Notes under the pieces: model-generated | What the model saw: the letters and a program-made list of their open reading frames with translations, nothing else | The model's database searches: none | Told to the model about the DNA's origin: nothing | Source of the DNA: Agromyces salentinus | GTDB taxonomy: Bacteria; Actinomycetota; Actinomycetes; Actinomycetales; Microbacteriaceae | Direction of reading: 5' to 3' | DNA: 64,000 nt | NCBI RefSeq assembly: GCF_009749395.1 | Contig: NZ_WBIR01000003.1 | Coordinates: 1 to 64,000, forward strand | Part shown: piece by piece, positions 43,498 to 51,957 of the stretch | Layout: each line of letters opens with the position of its first letter | Numbering within the stretch: the first letter of the stretch is position 1 | Program-made: the position numbers and the translations under genes

Positions 43498-43920
43498 TCA
43501 GTGGCTGAAGACGTTGATGAGGTGGCGGGGCGTGAAGCCGAGCATCGTGATGACCCAGAGGGCGATGACGATGTAGAAGAGCAGCTTCTGGTGGCGCGTG
43601 GCCCAGGCCCACAGGTCGACGAGGATGATGCGCAGGCCGTTGAAGGCGTGGAACACGATCGCGCCGACGAGGGCGACCTCGCCGAGGCCCATGATGGGCG
43701 TCTGGTACGTGCCGATGACGGCGTTGTACGCCTCGGGGCTCACGCGCACGAGCGCGGTGTCGAGGATGTGCACCAAGAGGAAGAAGAAGATGGCGACGCC
43801 CGTGATGCGGTGCAATACCCACGACCACATGCCCTCGCGGCCGCGGTACAGCGTGCCACCAGGCTTCTGCTTCGCCGGCTTCGCGGGTGTGGTCAGGGTT
43901 CCTGCCGGGTTCTCTGGCAT
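43498..43920 (-). CDS. sdhC: Succinate dehydrogenase cytochrome b556 subunit, SdhC
   Basis: This 140-residue anchor subunit has three membrane segments. The WSWVLHRITGVAIFFFLLVHILDTAL motif is characteristic, with a haem-ligand His in the HRITG and VHILD parts. VGAIVFHAFNGLRIILVD matches the second conserved block. The ATG at 43920 has a GGGAGG ribosome site 7 nt upstream, so this gene is leadered, unlike its divergent neighbour manC. It heads the sdh operon. A TACAAT -10 box and a TTAGG-N4-CCTAA palindrome lie upstream. Confidence 0.95.
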   Translation of the reverse strand: MPENPAGTLTTPAKPAKQKPGGTLYRGREGMWSWVLHRITGVAIFFFLLVHILDTALVRVSPEAYNAVIGTYQTPIMGLGEVALVGAIVFHAFNGLRIILVDLWAWATRHQKLLFYIVIALWVITMLGFTPRHLINVFSH

Positions 43921-43988
43921 GAACAACCCTCCCTGGCTGCTGAAGGCCCTCGATCTCAGGGCGCGAACGGGCCGAACGACCCGATGCG

Positions 43989-43994
43989 ATTGTA
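43989..43994 (-). promoter_or_regulatory. sdhC operon -10 box
   Basis: TACAAT on the minus strand, about 70 nt before the sdhC start. No -35 consensus is present at 17-18 bp, which suggests activator-dependent transcription. Confidence 0.5.
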
Positions 43995-44018
43995 GTCCCG
44001 GGGTCGCCACGCCGCCGC

Positions 44019-44032
44019 TTAGGGCTGCCTAA
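44019..44032. promoter_or_regulatory. TTAGG-N4-CCTAA palindrome between sdhC and manC
   Basis: A perfect 14-bp palindrome whose centre is about 43 bp upstream of the expected sdh start. Extended one way it matches 12 of 19 positions of the DtxR/IdeR iron-box consensus, though the half-site spacing differs. Regulation of sdh by iron is plausible, not shown. Confidence 0.45.
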
Positions 44033-44044
44033 CTCTCTCGACGT

Positions 44045-44056
44045 CGAGATATCTCG
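44045..44056. promoter_or_regulatory. CGAGATATCTCG palindrome upstream of manC
   Basis: A perfect 12-bp palindrome in the same divergent gap, overlapping a second palindrome TCGACGTCGA (44039-44048). No known regulator can be assigned. Confidence 0.4.
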
Positions 44057-44114
44057 TTTGTAAAATCCGGATGCCGGGTGCCGAGGTTCCCGGCGTCCCG
44101 CGGCCGCGTCCGGC

Positions 44115-44120
44115 TATCCT
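44115..44120 (+). promoter_or_regulatory. manC -10 box, leaderless
   Basis: TATCCT ends 7 nt before the ATG at 44128, and there is no ribosome site at that start. Confidence 0.5.
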
Positions 44121-44127
44121 CGGACTC

Positions 44128-45252
44128 ATGTCAGCCCACTCCGTCCCGTTCGACGGGTTCTACAGCGTCATCCCGGCCGGCGGCGTCGGGTCCCGCCTCT
44201 GGCCGCTGTCCCGAGCCGACGCGCCGAAGTTCCTCCACGACCTGACCGGTTCCGGCCAGACGCTGCTCAAGGACACGTGGGATCGCCTCGCCCCCCTCTC
44301 GGGCGAACAGCGCATCATGGTCGTCACGGGCCGCGCGCACCGCGCGGCGGTCGAGTCCCAGCTCCCCGAGCTCGCCGACGTCAACGTCGTGCTCGAGTCC
44401 GAGCCGCGCGACTCCACGGCCGCCATCGGCCTCGCCGCGGCCATCCTCGAACTCCGCGAGCCCGGCGTCGTCATCGGGTCGTTCGCGGCCGATCACGTGA
44501 TCTCGGGCGACGCGCTCTTCCGTTCGGCGGTCGCCGACGCGATCACGGCCGCGAAGAACGGCTACATCGCGACCATCGGCATCACGCCGACCGAGCCCGC
44601 GGTCGGCTTCGGGTACATCGAGTGCGGGCAGCAGCTCGCCATCCCGGGAGCCGGCCGGGTCGAGGTCGTGGCGAACTTCGTCGAGAAGCCCGACCTCGAG
44701 ACGGCGCGAGACTACGTCGACGGGGGCGCCCACCTCTGGAACGCCGGCATGTTCATCGCGAAGGCCTCCACGCTCCTCGAGGAGCTCGCCCGCACGAAGC
44801 CCGAGCTGCACGCCGGCCTCATCGAGCTCGCCGCGGCGTGGGACGACCCCGCGACCAGGGGGCCGGCCGTCGATCGCATCTGGCCGAAGCTCGAGAAGAT
44901 CGCCATCGACTACTCCGTCGCCGAGCCGGCCGCGGATGCCGGACGCCTGGTCGTCGTGCGCGGTCACTTCCAGTGGGACGACGTCGGCGACTTCGCCTCG
45001 CTCGCCAAGCTCAACTCCTCCGGGCGCTCCGGCGAGCTCGCCATCCTCGGCGAGCACGCGCGCGTCCTCGCCGACGCATCGAGCGGCATCGTCATCAGCC
45101 GGTCCAAGCGGGTCATCAGCCTCATCGGCGTGCAGGACATCGTGGTCGTCGACACACCCGATGCGCTCCTCGTGACCACGAGCGAGCACGCGCAGCGCGT
45201 GAAGGCCGTGGTCGACGCGCTCCGCCTCGGCGGCTCGGGCGACGTGCTCTGA
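44128..45252 (+). CDS. manC: Mannose-1-phosphate guanylyltransferase
   Basis: This 374-residue enzyme makes GDP-mannose from mannose-1-phosphate and GTP, supplying mannosyl donors for glycolipids and glycoproteins. The N-terminus carries VIPAGGVGSRLWPLSRADAPKF (nucleotidyltransferase signature). ADHVI (metal site), FGYIECG, NFVEKPD and LWNAGMFI follow. The shorter C-terminal end lacks the cupin isomerase domain of bifunctional ManC/AlgA. ATG at 44128 is chosen for its leaderless -10 box. An upstream in-frame start would add 19 unconserved residues. It is divergent from sdhC and just upstream of the first BMP lipoprotein. Confidence 0.92.
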   Translation: MSAHSVPFDGFYSVIPAGGVGSRLWPLSRADAPKFLHDLTGSGQTLLKDTWDRLAPLSGEQRIMVVTGRAHRAAVESQLPELADVNVVLESEPRDSTAAIGLAAAILELREPGVVIGSFAADHVISGDALFRSAVADAITAAKNGYIATIGITPTEPAVGFGYIECGQQLAIPGAGRVEVVANFVEKPDLETARDYVDGGAHLWNAGMFIAKASTLLEELARTKPELHAGLIELAAAWDDPATRGPAVDRIWPKLEKIAIDYSVAEPAADAGRLVVVRGHFQWDDVGDFASLAKLNSSGRSGELAILGEHARVLADASSGIVISRSKRVISLIGVQDIVVVDTPDALLVTTSEHAQRVKAVVDALRLGGSGDVL

Positions 45253-45275
45253 CCGGATCGAAGAGGGAGCAGCGG

Positions 45276-46334
45276 ATGTCGCGCAGGAGAGTCGGATTCG
45301 GAGTCGCGCTCGTCGCGGCATCCGTGGTGCTGGCCGGGTGCCAGGCGGCGCCCGAGAAGGGCGACGGCGGGGATGCGAGTGCGGGCTGCGTCCGCATGGT
45401 CACGAACTCGGGCGGACTCGAGGACCGGTCGTTCAACCAGTCCAGCTGGGAGGGCCTGCAGCAGGCGGAGGAGGAGCTCGGCGTCGAGGCCGAGGCGATC
45501 GTCTCGACGAGCGAGACCGACCTGGCCCCCAACGTCGAGCAGGCCGTGCAGTCCGGCTGCGGACTGGTCGTGACGGTCGGCTGGGAGCTCGCCGACCCCA
45601 CCCTCGAGCAGGCCGCGGCCAACCCCGACGTCGCGTTCGCCATCGTCGACGAGTCGGTCGAGGCGCCCAACGTCAAGCCGGTGGTGTTCGACACGGCACA
45701 GGCGGCGTACCTCGCCGGGTACCTGGCCGCGGGGGTCACGAGGACCGGCGTCGTCGCGACCTTCGGCGGCGGCAACCAACCGCCGGTGACGCTGTTCATG
45801 GACGGCTTCGTCGACGGCGTGGCCAAGTACAACGAGGTGCACGGCACGAGCGTGCGGGCCCTCGGCTGGGACAAGGCGAGCCAGGACGGCGCCTTCACCG
45901 GCGACTTCGAGGACGTGAACAAGGGCAAGACGCTGGCCGAGGGGTTCATCGACCAGGGTGCCGACGTCATCCTGCCGGTGGCCGGGCAGGTCGGCGAGGG
46001 CGCGGCGGCCGCGGCGCTCGAGCGCGACGGCGTCTCCATCGTGTGGGTCGACAGCGACGGCTACGAGTCGCTGCCCGCCGACTTCCGGCCGGTCATCCTG
46101 ACGAGCGTGCTGAAGAACACGCAGGACGCGATGGTGACGATCGTCGGCGACGTCCAGGATGACGCCTTCACCGCGGATCCGTACGTCGGGACCCTCGAGA
46201 ACGCGGGCGTCGAGATCGCGCCGTACCACGACCTCGCGTCCCTCGTGACGCCCGAGCTCGACGGTGAGATCGAGGGCCTGCGCCAGGCGATCATCGCCGG
46301 CGAGATCGTCGTGGAGTCGCCGAGCGCGCCCTGA
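45276..46334 (+). CDS. BMP-family substrate-binding lipoprotein (first copy)
   Basis: This 352-residue lipoprotein is of the BmpA/Med type, the nucleoside-binding partner of YufO-type ABC transporters. A signal peptide ends in the lipobox VLAGC, with Cys22 as the lipidation site. The family pattern is seen in GGLEDRSFNQSSWEG, VVFDTAQAAYLAGYLAAG, VATFGGGNQPPVTLFMDGF and GWDKASQDGAFTGDFED. The ATG at 45276 has an AGAGGGAG site and lies 23 bp after manC. A small hairpin follows the stop. The paralogue downstream shares every block, so the two are probably a gene duplication, possibly with different nucleoside preference. Confidence 0.9.
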   Translation: MSRRRVGFGVALVAASVVLAGCQAAPEKGDGGDASAGCVRMVTNSGGLEDRSFNQSSWEGLQQAEEELGVEAEAIVSTSETDLAPNVEQAVQSGCGLVVTVGWELADPTLEQAAANPDVAFAIVDESVEAPNVKPVVFDTAQAAYLAGYLAAGVTRTGVVATFGGGNQPPVTLFMDGFVDGVAKYNEVHGTSVRALGWDKASQDGAFTGDFEDVNKGKTLAEGFIDQGADVILPVAGQVGEGAAAAALERDGVSIVWVDSDGYESLPADFRPVILTSVLKNTQDAMVTIVGDVQDDAFTADPYVGTLENAGVEIAPYHDLASLVTPELDGEIEGLRQAIIAGEIVVESPSAP

Positions 46335-46345
46335 TCCGAGCGCTG

Positions 46346-46361
46346 TCCCCCATGCGGGGGA
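46346..46361 (+). terminator. Short hairpin after the first BMP gene
   Basis: TCCCCC and GGGGGA pair around a 4-nt loop 12 bp after the stop codon. It is short, so it may be only a partial terminator. Confidence 0.5.
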
Positions 46362-46368
46362 GCCCCGG

Positions 46369-46386
46369 TCTGCTCATATGAGCAGA
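46369..46386. promoter_or_regulatory. Perfect 18-bp palindrome upstream of the second BMP gene
   Basis: TCTGCTCATATGAGCAGA is a perfect palindrome, 126 bp before the GTG start. Its A+T-rich centre and position between two paralogous binding-protein genes suggest a repressor site. Confidence 0.55.
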
Positions 46387-46511
46387 ATGTCGCGTCTTCA
46401 TAACCATTGGATGTCGTGCGCGCCAACTACGCCGGTCGTGCCCGCAACATTCGGTAACGTACCCACACGGCCCCCCGCTCTGGGTTCTGGGCGCACGATT
46501 TGGAGGACACA

Positions 46512-47609
46512 GTGAAGGTCACGACCAAGAAGGCCGGATTCGCCGGCCTCGCGATGTTCGGTGCAGCCGCGTTGCTCGCCGGTTGCGCGTCGGCTCCCGA
46601 GGAGTCCGGCGGTTCCACCGAGGCGGCCTCGGACTTCCTGCCCTGCATGGTCTCCGACGCGGGCGGATTCGACGACAAGTCCTTCAACCAGCTCGGCTTC
46701 GAGGGCCTCACCGCCGCGTCCGAGGAACTCGGCGTCGAGCCGAAGACGGTCGAGTCGGCCGCGGAGACCGACTACGCCTCGAACCTGCAGTCGCTCGTCG
46801 ACCAGGGCTGCAACGCGATCGTGACCGTCGGCTTCCTGCTGGCGCCCGCCGCGCTCGAGTCCGCGACCGACAACCCCGACATCGAGTACGTCTCGATCGA
46901 CGACACGGTCGACACCGACTTCGACGGCACGACCGACGCCGAGAACATCAAGCCCATCATCTTCGACACCGCGCAGGCCGCGTTCCTCGCCGGCTACCTC
47001 TCGGCGGGCGTCTCGAAGACCGGCGTCGTCGGCACCTTCGGCGGCATGAACATCCCGACGGTCACGATCTTCATGGACGGCTTCGCGCAGGGCGTCGACT
47101 ACTACAACGAGGAGAACGGCACCGCCGTCAAGGTCATCGGCTGGGACCGCGACGCGCAGGACGGCTCCTTCACCGGTGGCTTCGAGGCCAACGACGGCGC
47201 CCGTCAGGTCGCCCAGGGCCTCATCGACCAGAACGTCGACGTGCTGCTGCCCGTCGGCGGCCCGATCTACCAGTCGGCCGCCGTCGCCATCCGCGACGCC
47301 GGTCGTGAGATCGCCCTGCTCGGTGTCGACGCCGACGTGTTCGAGACCGACCCCGAGGTCGCCGACCTCCTCCTGACCTCGATCCTCAAGGGCATCGACG
47401 TCGGTGTCGAGGACGCGATCATCGAGGCCGGCAACGGCGAGTTCGACGCCACCCCGTTCGTCGGCACGCTCGAGAACGAGGGCGTCGGCCTGGCCGATTA
47501 CCACGACTGGGCGGACGCCGTTCCGGCCGACCTCGACGCCAAGGTGCAGGAGCTGCGCGACCAGATCATCGCCGGCGACATCACGGTGGAGTCCTACCTG
47601 GCCGAATAA
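46512..47609 (+). CDS. BMP-family substrate-binding lipoprotein (second copy)
   Basis: This 365-residue lipoprotein resembles BmpA/Med nucleoside-binding proteins. The GTG start at 46512 is chosen because GGAGG lies 5 nt upstream. The TTG four codons earlier overlaps that ribosome site. The signal peptide reaches LLAGC with Cys25. GGFDDKSFNQLGFEG, IIFDTAQAAFLAGYLSAG, GTFGGMNIPTVTIFMDGF and GWDRDAQDGSFTGGFEAND mark the family. The mature N-terminus has a Ser/Glu-rich stretch. It has its own promoter region and is followed by a strong terminator. It therefore may be made in excess over the ABC transporter genes downstream, as is common for binding proteins. Confidence 0.92.
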   Translation: MKVTTKKAGFAGLAMFGAAALLAGCASAPEESGGSTEAASDFLPCMVSDAGGFDDKSFNQLGFEGLTAASEELGVEPKTVESAAETDYASNLQSLVDQGCNAIVTVGFLLAPAALESATDNPDIEYVSIDDTVDTDFDGTTDAENIKPIIFDTAQAAFLAGYLSAGVSKTGVVGTFGGMNIPTVTIFMDGFAQGVDYYNEENGTAVKVIGWDRDAQDGSFTGGFEANDGARQVAQGLIDQNVDVLLPVGGPIYQSAAVAIRDAGREIALLGVDADVFETDPEVADLLLTSILKGIDVGVEDAIIEAGNGEFDATPFVGTLENEGVGLADYHDWADAVPADLDAKVQELRDQIIAGDITVESYLAE

Positions 47610-47622
47610 GGCCCAACCGCGG

Positions 47623-47652
47623 CGGGGAGGTCGGCTCGTGCCGGCCTCCCCG
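47623..47652 (+). terminator. Terminator after the second BMP gene
   Basis: CGGGGAGGTCGG and CCGGCCTCCCCG pair around CTCGTG, with one G-T pair. It separates the binding protein from the transporter operon, which has its own -10 box. Confidence 0.8.
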
Positions 47653-47754
47653 TCGTCGTTCCCCGCGATTGCGCGGGATCGGCTGCATCTGAGCAGCCCG
47701 CTCGCACGGCGAGCGACATCCGAGCAGCACCTGCTGCGGATGCAGGCCAATCAG

Positions 47755-47760
47755 TAGGAT
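47755..47760 (+). promoter_or_regulatory. Nucleoside ABC operon -10 box, leaderless
   Basis: TAGGAT ends 7 nt before the ATG at 47768, with no ribosome site present. Confidence 0.5.
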
Positions 47761-47767
47761 CGATGAC

Positions 47768-49288
47768 ATGAAACTCGAGCTCCGGGGCATCACGAAGACG
47801 TTCGGGACGCTCGTGGCGAACGACCACATCGACCTCACCGTCGAGGCCGGCGAGATCCACTGCCTCCTCGGCGAGAACGGCGCAGGCAAGTCCACCCTCA
47901 TGAACGTGCTCTACGGCCTGTACCAGGCCGATGGCGGCGAGATCCTCCTCGACGACCGGGTGCAGAGCTTCGCCGGACCGGGTGACGCGATGCGCGCCGG
48001 CATCGGCATGGTGCACCAGCACTTCATGCTCATCCCCGTCTTCACGGTGGCCGAGAACGTCATGCTCGGCCACGAGGAGACGCGCTTCGGCGGCAGGCTC
48101 GACCTGCCGGCCGCCCGCGCCAAGGTCAGGGAGATCTCCGACCGCTTCGGGTTCGACGTCGATCCCGACGCCCTCGTCGACGACCTTCCCGTCGGCGTGC
48201 AGCAGCGCGTCGAGATCATCAAGGCGCTCTCCCGCGACGCGCGCGTGCTCGTGTTCGACGAGCCGACGGCCGTGCTCACGCCGCAGGAGACCGACGAGCT
48301 CATGGCCATCATGCGCCAGCTCAAGGAGTCGGGCACCTCCATCGTCTTCATCACGCACAAGTTGCGCGAGGTCCGCGAGGTGGCCGACCGCATCACCGTG
48401 ATCCGGCTCGGAAAGGTCGTGGGCGAGGCATCGCCCACCGCCTCGAACGCCGAGCTGGCCTCGCTCATGGTCGGGCGCGCCGTGGAGCTCACCGTCCAGA
48501 AGGACGCACCGCAGCTCGGCGACCCCGCGCTCGTCGTCCAGGGCCTGACCGTCGTCGACCCGATCGGCCAGCTCGTCGTCAACGACGTCTCCTTCGAGGT
48601 GCGCCGCGGCGAGATCCTCGCGGTCGCGGGCGTGCAGGGGAACGGCCAGACCGAGCTCACCGAGGCGCTCGTGGGCCTGCAGCCCCGGGTGCGCGGCTCC
48701 ATGCGACTCGACGGCAACGAGCTCAACGGCGACAGCGTCCGCAGCATCCTCGACGCCGGCGTCGGGTTCGTGCCCGAGGATCGCAAGGAGGACGGGCTCG
48801 TCGCGGAGTTCTCCATCGCCGAGAACCTCATGCTCGACCGTGCCGAGGGAGCTCCGTTCGTCAAGGGCGGCAACCTCCAGCTCGCCACCCTCGCCGAGTT
48901 CGCCGAGGAGAAGGTCGCCGAGTACGACGTCCGCACGCCCTCCATCGAGACGAAGGTCGGCCGGCTGTCCGGCGGCAACCAGCAGAAGGTCGTGCTCGCG
49001 CGCGAGCTCAGCCGCGAGCTGCGCCTCCTCGTCGCGGCCCAGCCCACCCGTGGAGTCGACGTCGGGTCGATCGAGTTCATCCACAAGCGCATCGTCGAGA
49101 CCCGTGACTCCGGCGTGCCCGTGGTCGTCGTGTCCACCGAGCTCGATGAGGTCACGGCCCTCGCCGATCGCATCATGGTCATGTACCGCGGCAAGGTGGT
49201 GGGCATCGTGCCGGGGGACACCCCGCGCGAGACCCTCGGCCTGATGATGGCCGGCGAGGCCCCGAACCCCGAAGGAGCCGCGGCATGA
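47768..49288 (+). CDS. Nucleoside ABC transporter ATP-binding protein (duplicated ATPase)
   Basis: This 506-residue protein has two fused ATPase domains, as in the YufO/NupA and RbsA families. The first has the full Walker A GENGAGKST and LVFDEPTAVLTP but a degenerate signature (DDLPVGVQQRVEI). The second has a normal LSGGNQQK signature, but its Walker A is GVQGNGQTE and its Walker B reads LLVAAQPTRGVDVG, lacking the catalytic Glu. This pairing is normal for the family: one composite site is catalytic. The gene is followed by two permease genes with four-base overlaps. Confidence 0.94.
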   Translation: MKLELRGITKTFGTLVANDHIDLTVEAGEIHCLLGENGAGKSTLMNVLYGLYQADGGEILLDDRVQSFAGPGDAMRAGIGMVHQHFMLIPVFTVAENVMLGHEETRFGGRLDLPAARAKVREISDRFGFDVDPDALVDDLPVGVQQRVEIIKALSRDARVLVFDEPTAVLTPQETDELMAIMRQLKESGTSIVFITHKLREVREVADRITVIRLGKVVGEASPTASNAELASLMVGRAVELTVQKDAPQLGDPALVVQGLTVVDPIGQLVVNDVSFEVRRGEILAVAGVQGNGQTELTEALVGLQPRVRGSMRLDGNELNGDSVRSILDAGVGFVPEDRKEDGLVAEFSIAENLMLDRAEGAPFVKGGNLQLATLAEFAEEKVAEYDVRTPSIETKVGRLSGGNQQKVVLARELSRELRLLVAAQPTRGVDVGSIEFIHKRIVETRDSGVPVVVVSTELDEVTALADRIMVMYRGKVVGIVPGDTPRETLGLMMAGEAPNPEGAAA

Positions 49289-50595
49289 GCGCGCAAGGAC
49301 CGAGCGACCCCGACGTCGCCGTCGAGACGGGCTCGCAGGTCCCGCCGGCGGAGCCCGTGAGGCGGGCCGAGCCCGAGCCGGAGCCCGAGTCGCGCTGGCA
49401 CCGCGCCCTCCGCGAGGTCGCGACGGGCAACGCCATCATCTCCGTGCTCGCGGTCGTGCTCGCACTCATCGTCGGTGCGATCATGATCGCCTTCACCGAC
49501 GAGCGCGTGCAGGCGGCATCCGGCTACTTCTTCGCCCGGCCGGGCGACACGTTCGTCGCGATCTGGGAGTCGGTCTCCGGCGCCTACTCGGCCTTCTTCC
49601 AGGGCTCGATCTACAACTTCCGCCGGCCCGACTTCGCCGCCGGCATCCGGCCGCTCACCGAGACGCTGACGTTCGCGACCCCGCTCATCGCGGCGGGCCT
49701 CGGCGTGGCGCTCGCGTTCCGCGTCGGCATGTTCAACATCGGCGGCCGCGGCCAGATGCTCATGGCCTCCGCAGCCGCGGGCTGGGTCGCGTTCTCGTTC
49801 GACCTCCCCTTCGGCGTGCACATGTTCGTCGCGCTGCTCGCAGGCCTCCTCGCCGGCGCGCTGTGGGCCGGCATCGCGGGCCTCCTGAAGGCGCGCACCG
49901 GCGCCCACGAGGTCATCGTCACGATCATGCTGAACTACGTCGCGCTCTACCTCGTGACCTGGATGCTGCGGACGCCCGGCCTGCTGCAGGCCCCCGGTTC
50001 GAACAACCCCAAGACGCCGCCCATGAAGGACACGGCGATCTTCCCCGCCATCCTCGGCGACGGCTACAACCTGCACTTCGGCTTCCTCCTCGCGATCGCC
50101 TCGGTCGTGCTCGTCTGGTGGATCCTCGACCGATCGAGCCTCGGCTTCCAGTTCCGCGCGGTCGGCGAGAACCCCAACGCGGCTCGCGTCGCGGGCATCA
50201 ACGTCAAGGCGATGTACGTCTACGCGATGCTGATCTCGGGCGCGCTCATCGGACTGGCCGGCGTCAGCCAGGTGCTCGGCACCGTGACGACCGGGTTCTC
50301 CAGCGGCATCGACGCGGGCATCGGCTTCGACGCCATCACCGTCGCGCTGCTCGGCCGCTCGACCCCGTGGGGCGTGCTCGCGGCCGGCATCCTCTTCGGC
50401 GCGTTCAAGGCCGGCGGGTTCGCGATGCAGGCCGCCGAGGGCGTCCCGATCGACATCGTCCTCGTCGTCCAGTCGCTCATCGTGCTCTTCATCGCGGCCC
50501 CGCCGCTCGTGCGCGCCATCTTCAGGCTCCCCGCCCCGGGCAGCGCGTCGCGCAGACCGCGACCCAACGTCACGAAGGAGGTGGAGCCGAAATGA
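49285..50595 (+). CDS. Nucleoside ABC transporter permease 1
   Basis: This 436-residue permease of the RbsC/NupP type has about 10 membrane segments. After a Pro/Glu-rich 45-residue tail comes NAIISVLAVVLALIVGAIMIAF. FATPLIAAGLGVALAFRVGMFNIGGRGQMLMASAAAG is the permease signature, and FRAVGENPNAARVAGINV is the family marker loop. The ATG overlaps the ATPase stop by four bases, and its end overlaps permease 2 by four. It is the YufP/NupP-like half of the translocation pore. Confidence 0.93.
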   Translation: MSAQGPSDPDVAVETGSQVPPAEPVRRAEPEPEPESRWHRALREVATGNAIISVLAVVLALIVGAIMIAFTDERVQAASGYFFARPGDTFVAIWESVSGAYSAFFQGSIYNFRRPDFAAGIRPLTETLTFATPLIAAGLGVALAFRVGMFNIGGRGQMLMASAAAGWVAFSFDLPFGVHMFVALLAGLLAGALWAGIAGLLKARTGAHEVIVTIMLNYVALYLVTWMLRTPGLLQAPGSNNPKTPPMKDTAIFPAILGDGYNLHFGFLLAIASVVLVWWILDRSSLGFQFRAVGENPNAARVAGINVKAMYVYAMLISGALIGLAGVSQVLGTVTTGFSSGIDAGIGFDAITVALLGRSTPWGVLAAGILFGAFKAGGFAMQAAEGVPIDIVLVVQSLIVLFIAAPPLVRAIFRLPAPGSASRRPRPNVTKEVEPK

Positions 50596-51890
50596 CCACC
50601 GCGACCCAGCACAATGCCGCCGCGCCGCAGGAGCCGGCCCTCGCGAGGACCGTCGTCGTCAGCTGGAAGGCCCCGATCGCCTTCGGCGTGATCACCGTCC
50701 TCGCCGCCATCCTCTTCCTCGTCGCCGGGCAGGGCGGAGAGGCCGTGTTCCGCATCTCCGCCGCGGGTGACGCCCTCCAGCTGCCCGAGATCGTGCTCGA
50801 CGCGACCGTCGTCGCGTGGACCTCGACCATCCTGCTCCTCGCGATCACCGTCGCGAGCGCGCTCCTCGTGCGCTCCGAGCGCAAGGTCCCCGTGTGGCTG
50901 ATGGCCGTGTTCGCGGTCGTGTTCCTCATCGGGTTCCTGACGTGGGCCGCCGCGGGCGCCCGAACGAACGTGATCCCGGTCGCGGGACTGCTCGCCGGTG
51001 CGCTCAGCCTCTCCGTGCCGCTGATCTTCGGCTCGCTGAGCGGCGTGATCTCCGAGCGCGTCGGCGTCATCAACATCGCGATCGAGGGCCAGCTCCTGGC
51101 GGGTGCCTTCACGTCGGCCGTCGTGGCGACCGCGACCGGCAACCCCTATGCCGGGCTGCTCGCCGCCGGCGTCGCGGGCGTGCTCGTCTCGTTCGTGCTG
51201 GCCGCCTTCGCGATCAAGTACTTCGTCGACCAGGTCATCGTCGGTGTCGTGCTGAACGTGCTGGTGCTCGGTCTCACGAGCTTCTTCTTCTCTCAGGTCC
51301 TGGCGCCGAACGCGACCACCCTGAACTCCCCGCCGCGGTTCGAGCGCATCCCGATCCCGATCCTCTCCGAGATCCCGCTCATCGGGCCGACGTTCTTCCG
51401 GCAGACCATCATCGTCTACCTCATGTACGTCGCCGTCGCGGCCGTCTACATCGGGCTGTTCCACACCAAGTGGGGCCTCCGGCTGCGCGCCGTGGGCGAG
51501 CACCCCCAAGCCGCGGACACCGTCGGCATCAACGTCACGGGCACCCGGTTCTGGAATGTCTCCCTGGCCGGTGCGATCGCGGGCCTCGGCGGTGCGTTCT
51601 TCACCCTCGGGTCCGTCGGCGCGTTCAACAAGGAGATGACCGCCGGAGCCGGCTTCATCGCCCTCGCCGCCGTGATCTTCGGGCAGTGGGACCCGATCAA
51701 GGCGACGCTCGCCGCACTGCTGTTCGGCTTCGCGTCGAACCTCCAGAACACGCTCGGCGTCATCGGGTCTCCGGTGCCGAGCGAGTTCATGCTCATGCTG
51801 CCGTACGTGGTGACGATCTTCGCGGTCGCCGGCCTCGTGGGCAAGGTGCGTGGGCCCGCTGCCGCGGGCAAGCCCTACATCAAGGCCTGA
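50592..51890 (+). CDS. Nucleoside ABC transporter permease 2
   Basis: This 432-residue permease is homologous to YufQ/NupQ. It has ten or so membrane segments, the motif VGVINIAIEGQLLAGAF, and the family loop LRLRAVGEHPQAADTVGINV. The N-terminal 25 residues are hydrophilic. Its ATG overlaps the first permease stop by four bases, so the pore subunits are coupled. It is followed 67 bp later by cdd, tying uptake directly to nucleoside breakdown. Confidence 0.93.
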   Translation: MTTATQHNAAAPQEPALARTVVVSWKAPIAFGVITVLAAILFLVAGQGGEAVFRISAAGDALQLPEIVLDATVVAWTSTILLLAITVASALLVRSERKVPVWLMAVFAVVFLIGFLTWAAAGARTNVIPVAGLLAGALSLSVPLIFGSLSGVISERVGVINIAIEGQLLAGAFTSAVVATATGNPYAGLLAAGVAGVLVSFVLAAFAIKYFVDQVIVGVVLNVLVLGLTSFFFSQVLAPNATTLNSPPRFERIPIPILSEIPLIGPTFFRQTIIVYLMYVAVAAVYIGLFHTKWGLRLRAVGEHPQAADTVGINVTGTRFWNVSLAGAIAGLGGAFFTLGSVGAFNKEMTAGAGFIALAAVIFGQWDPIKATLAALLFGFASNLQNTLGVIGSPVPSEFMLMLPYVVTIFAVAGLVGKVRGPAAAGKPYIKA

Positions 51891-51957
51891 CCGGCCACGC
51901 CGCACCCCGACGTGCGGCGGGACACGACGAACACCCATCCTGGAACGGGGGAGCATC

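Noticed and set aside
44019-44032. Confirmed DtxR/IdeR iron box
   Set aside because: The half-site spacing is 4 bp, not 9, and only 12 of 19 consensus positions match, so it stays a candidate.
46500-46511. TTG start for the second BMP gene
   Set aside because: It lies on the GGAGG ribosome site that serves the GTG at 46512.
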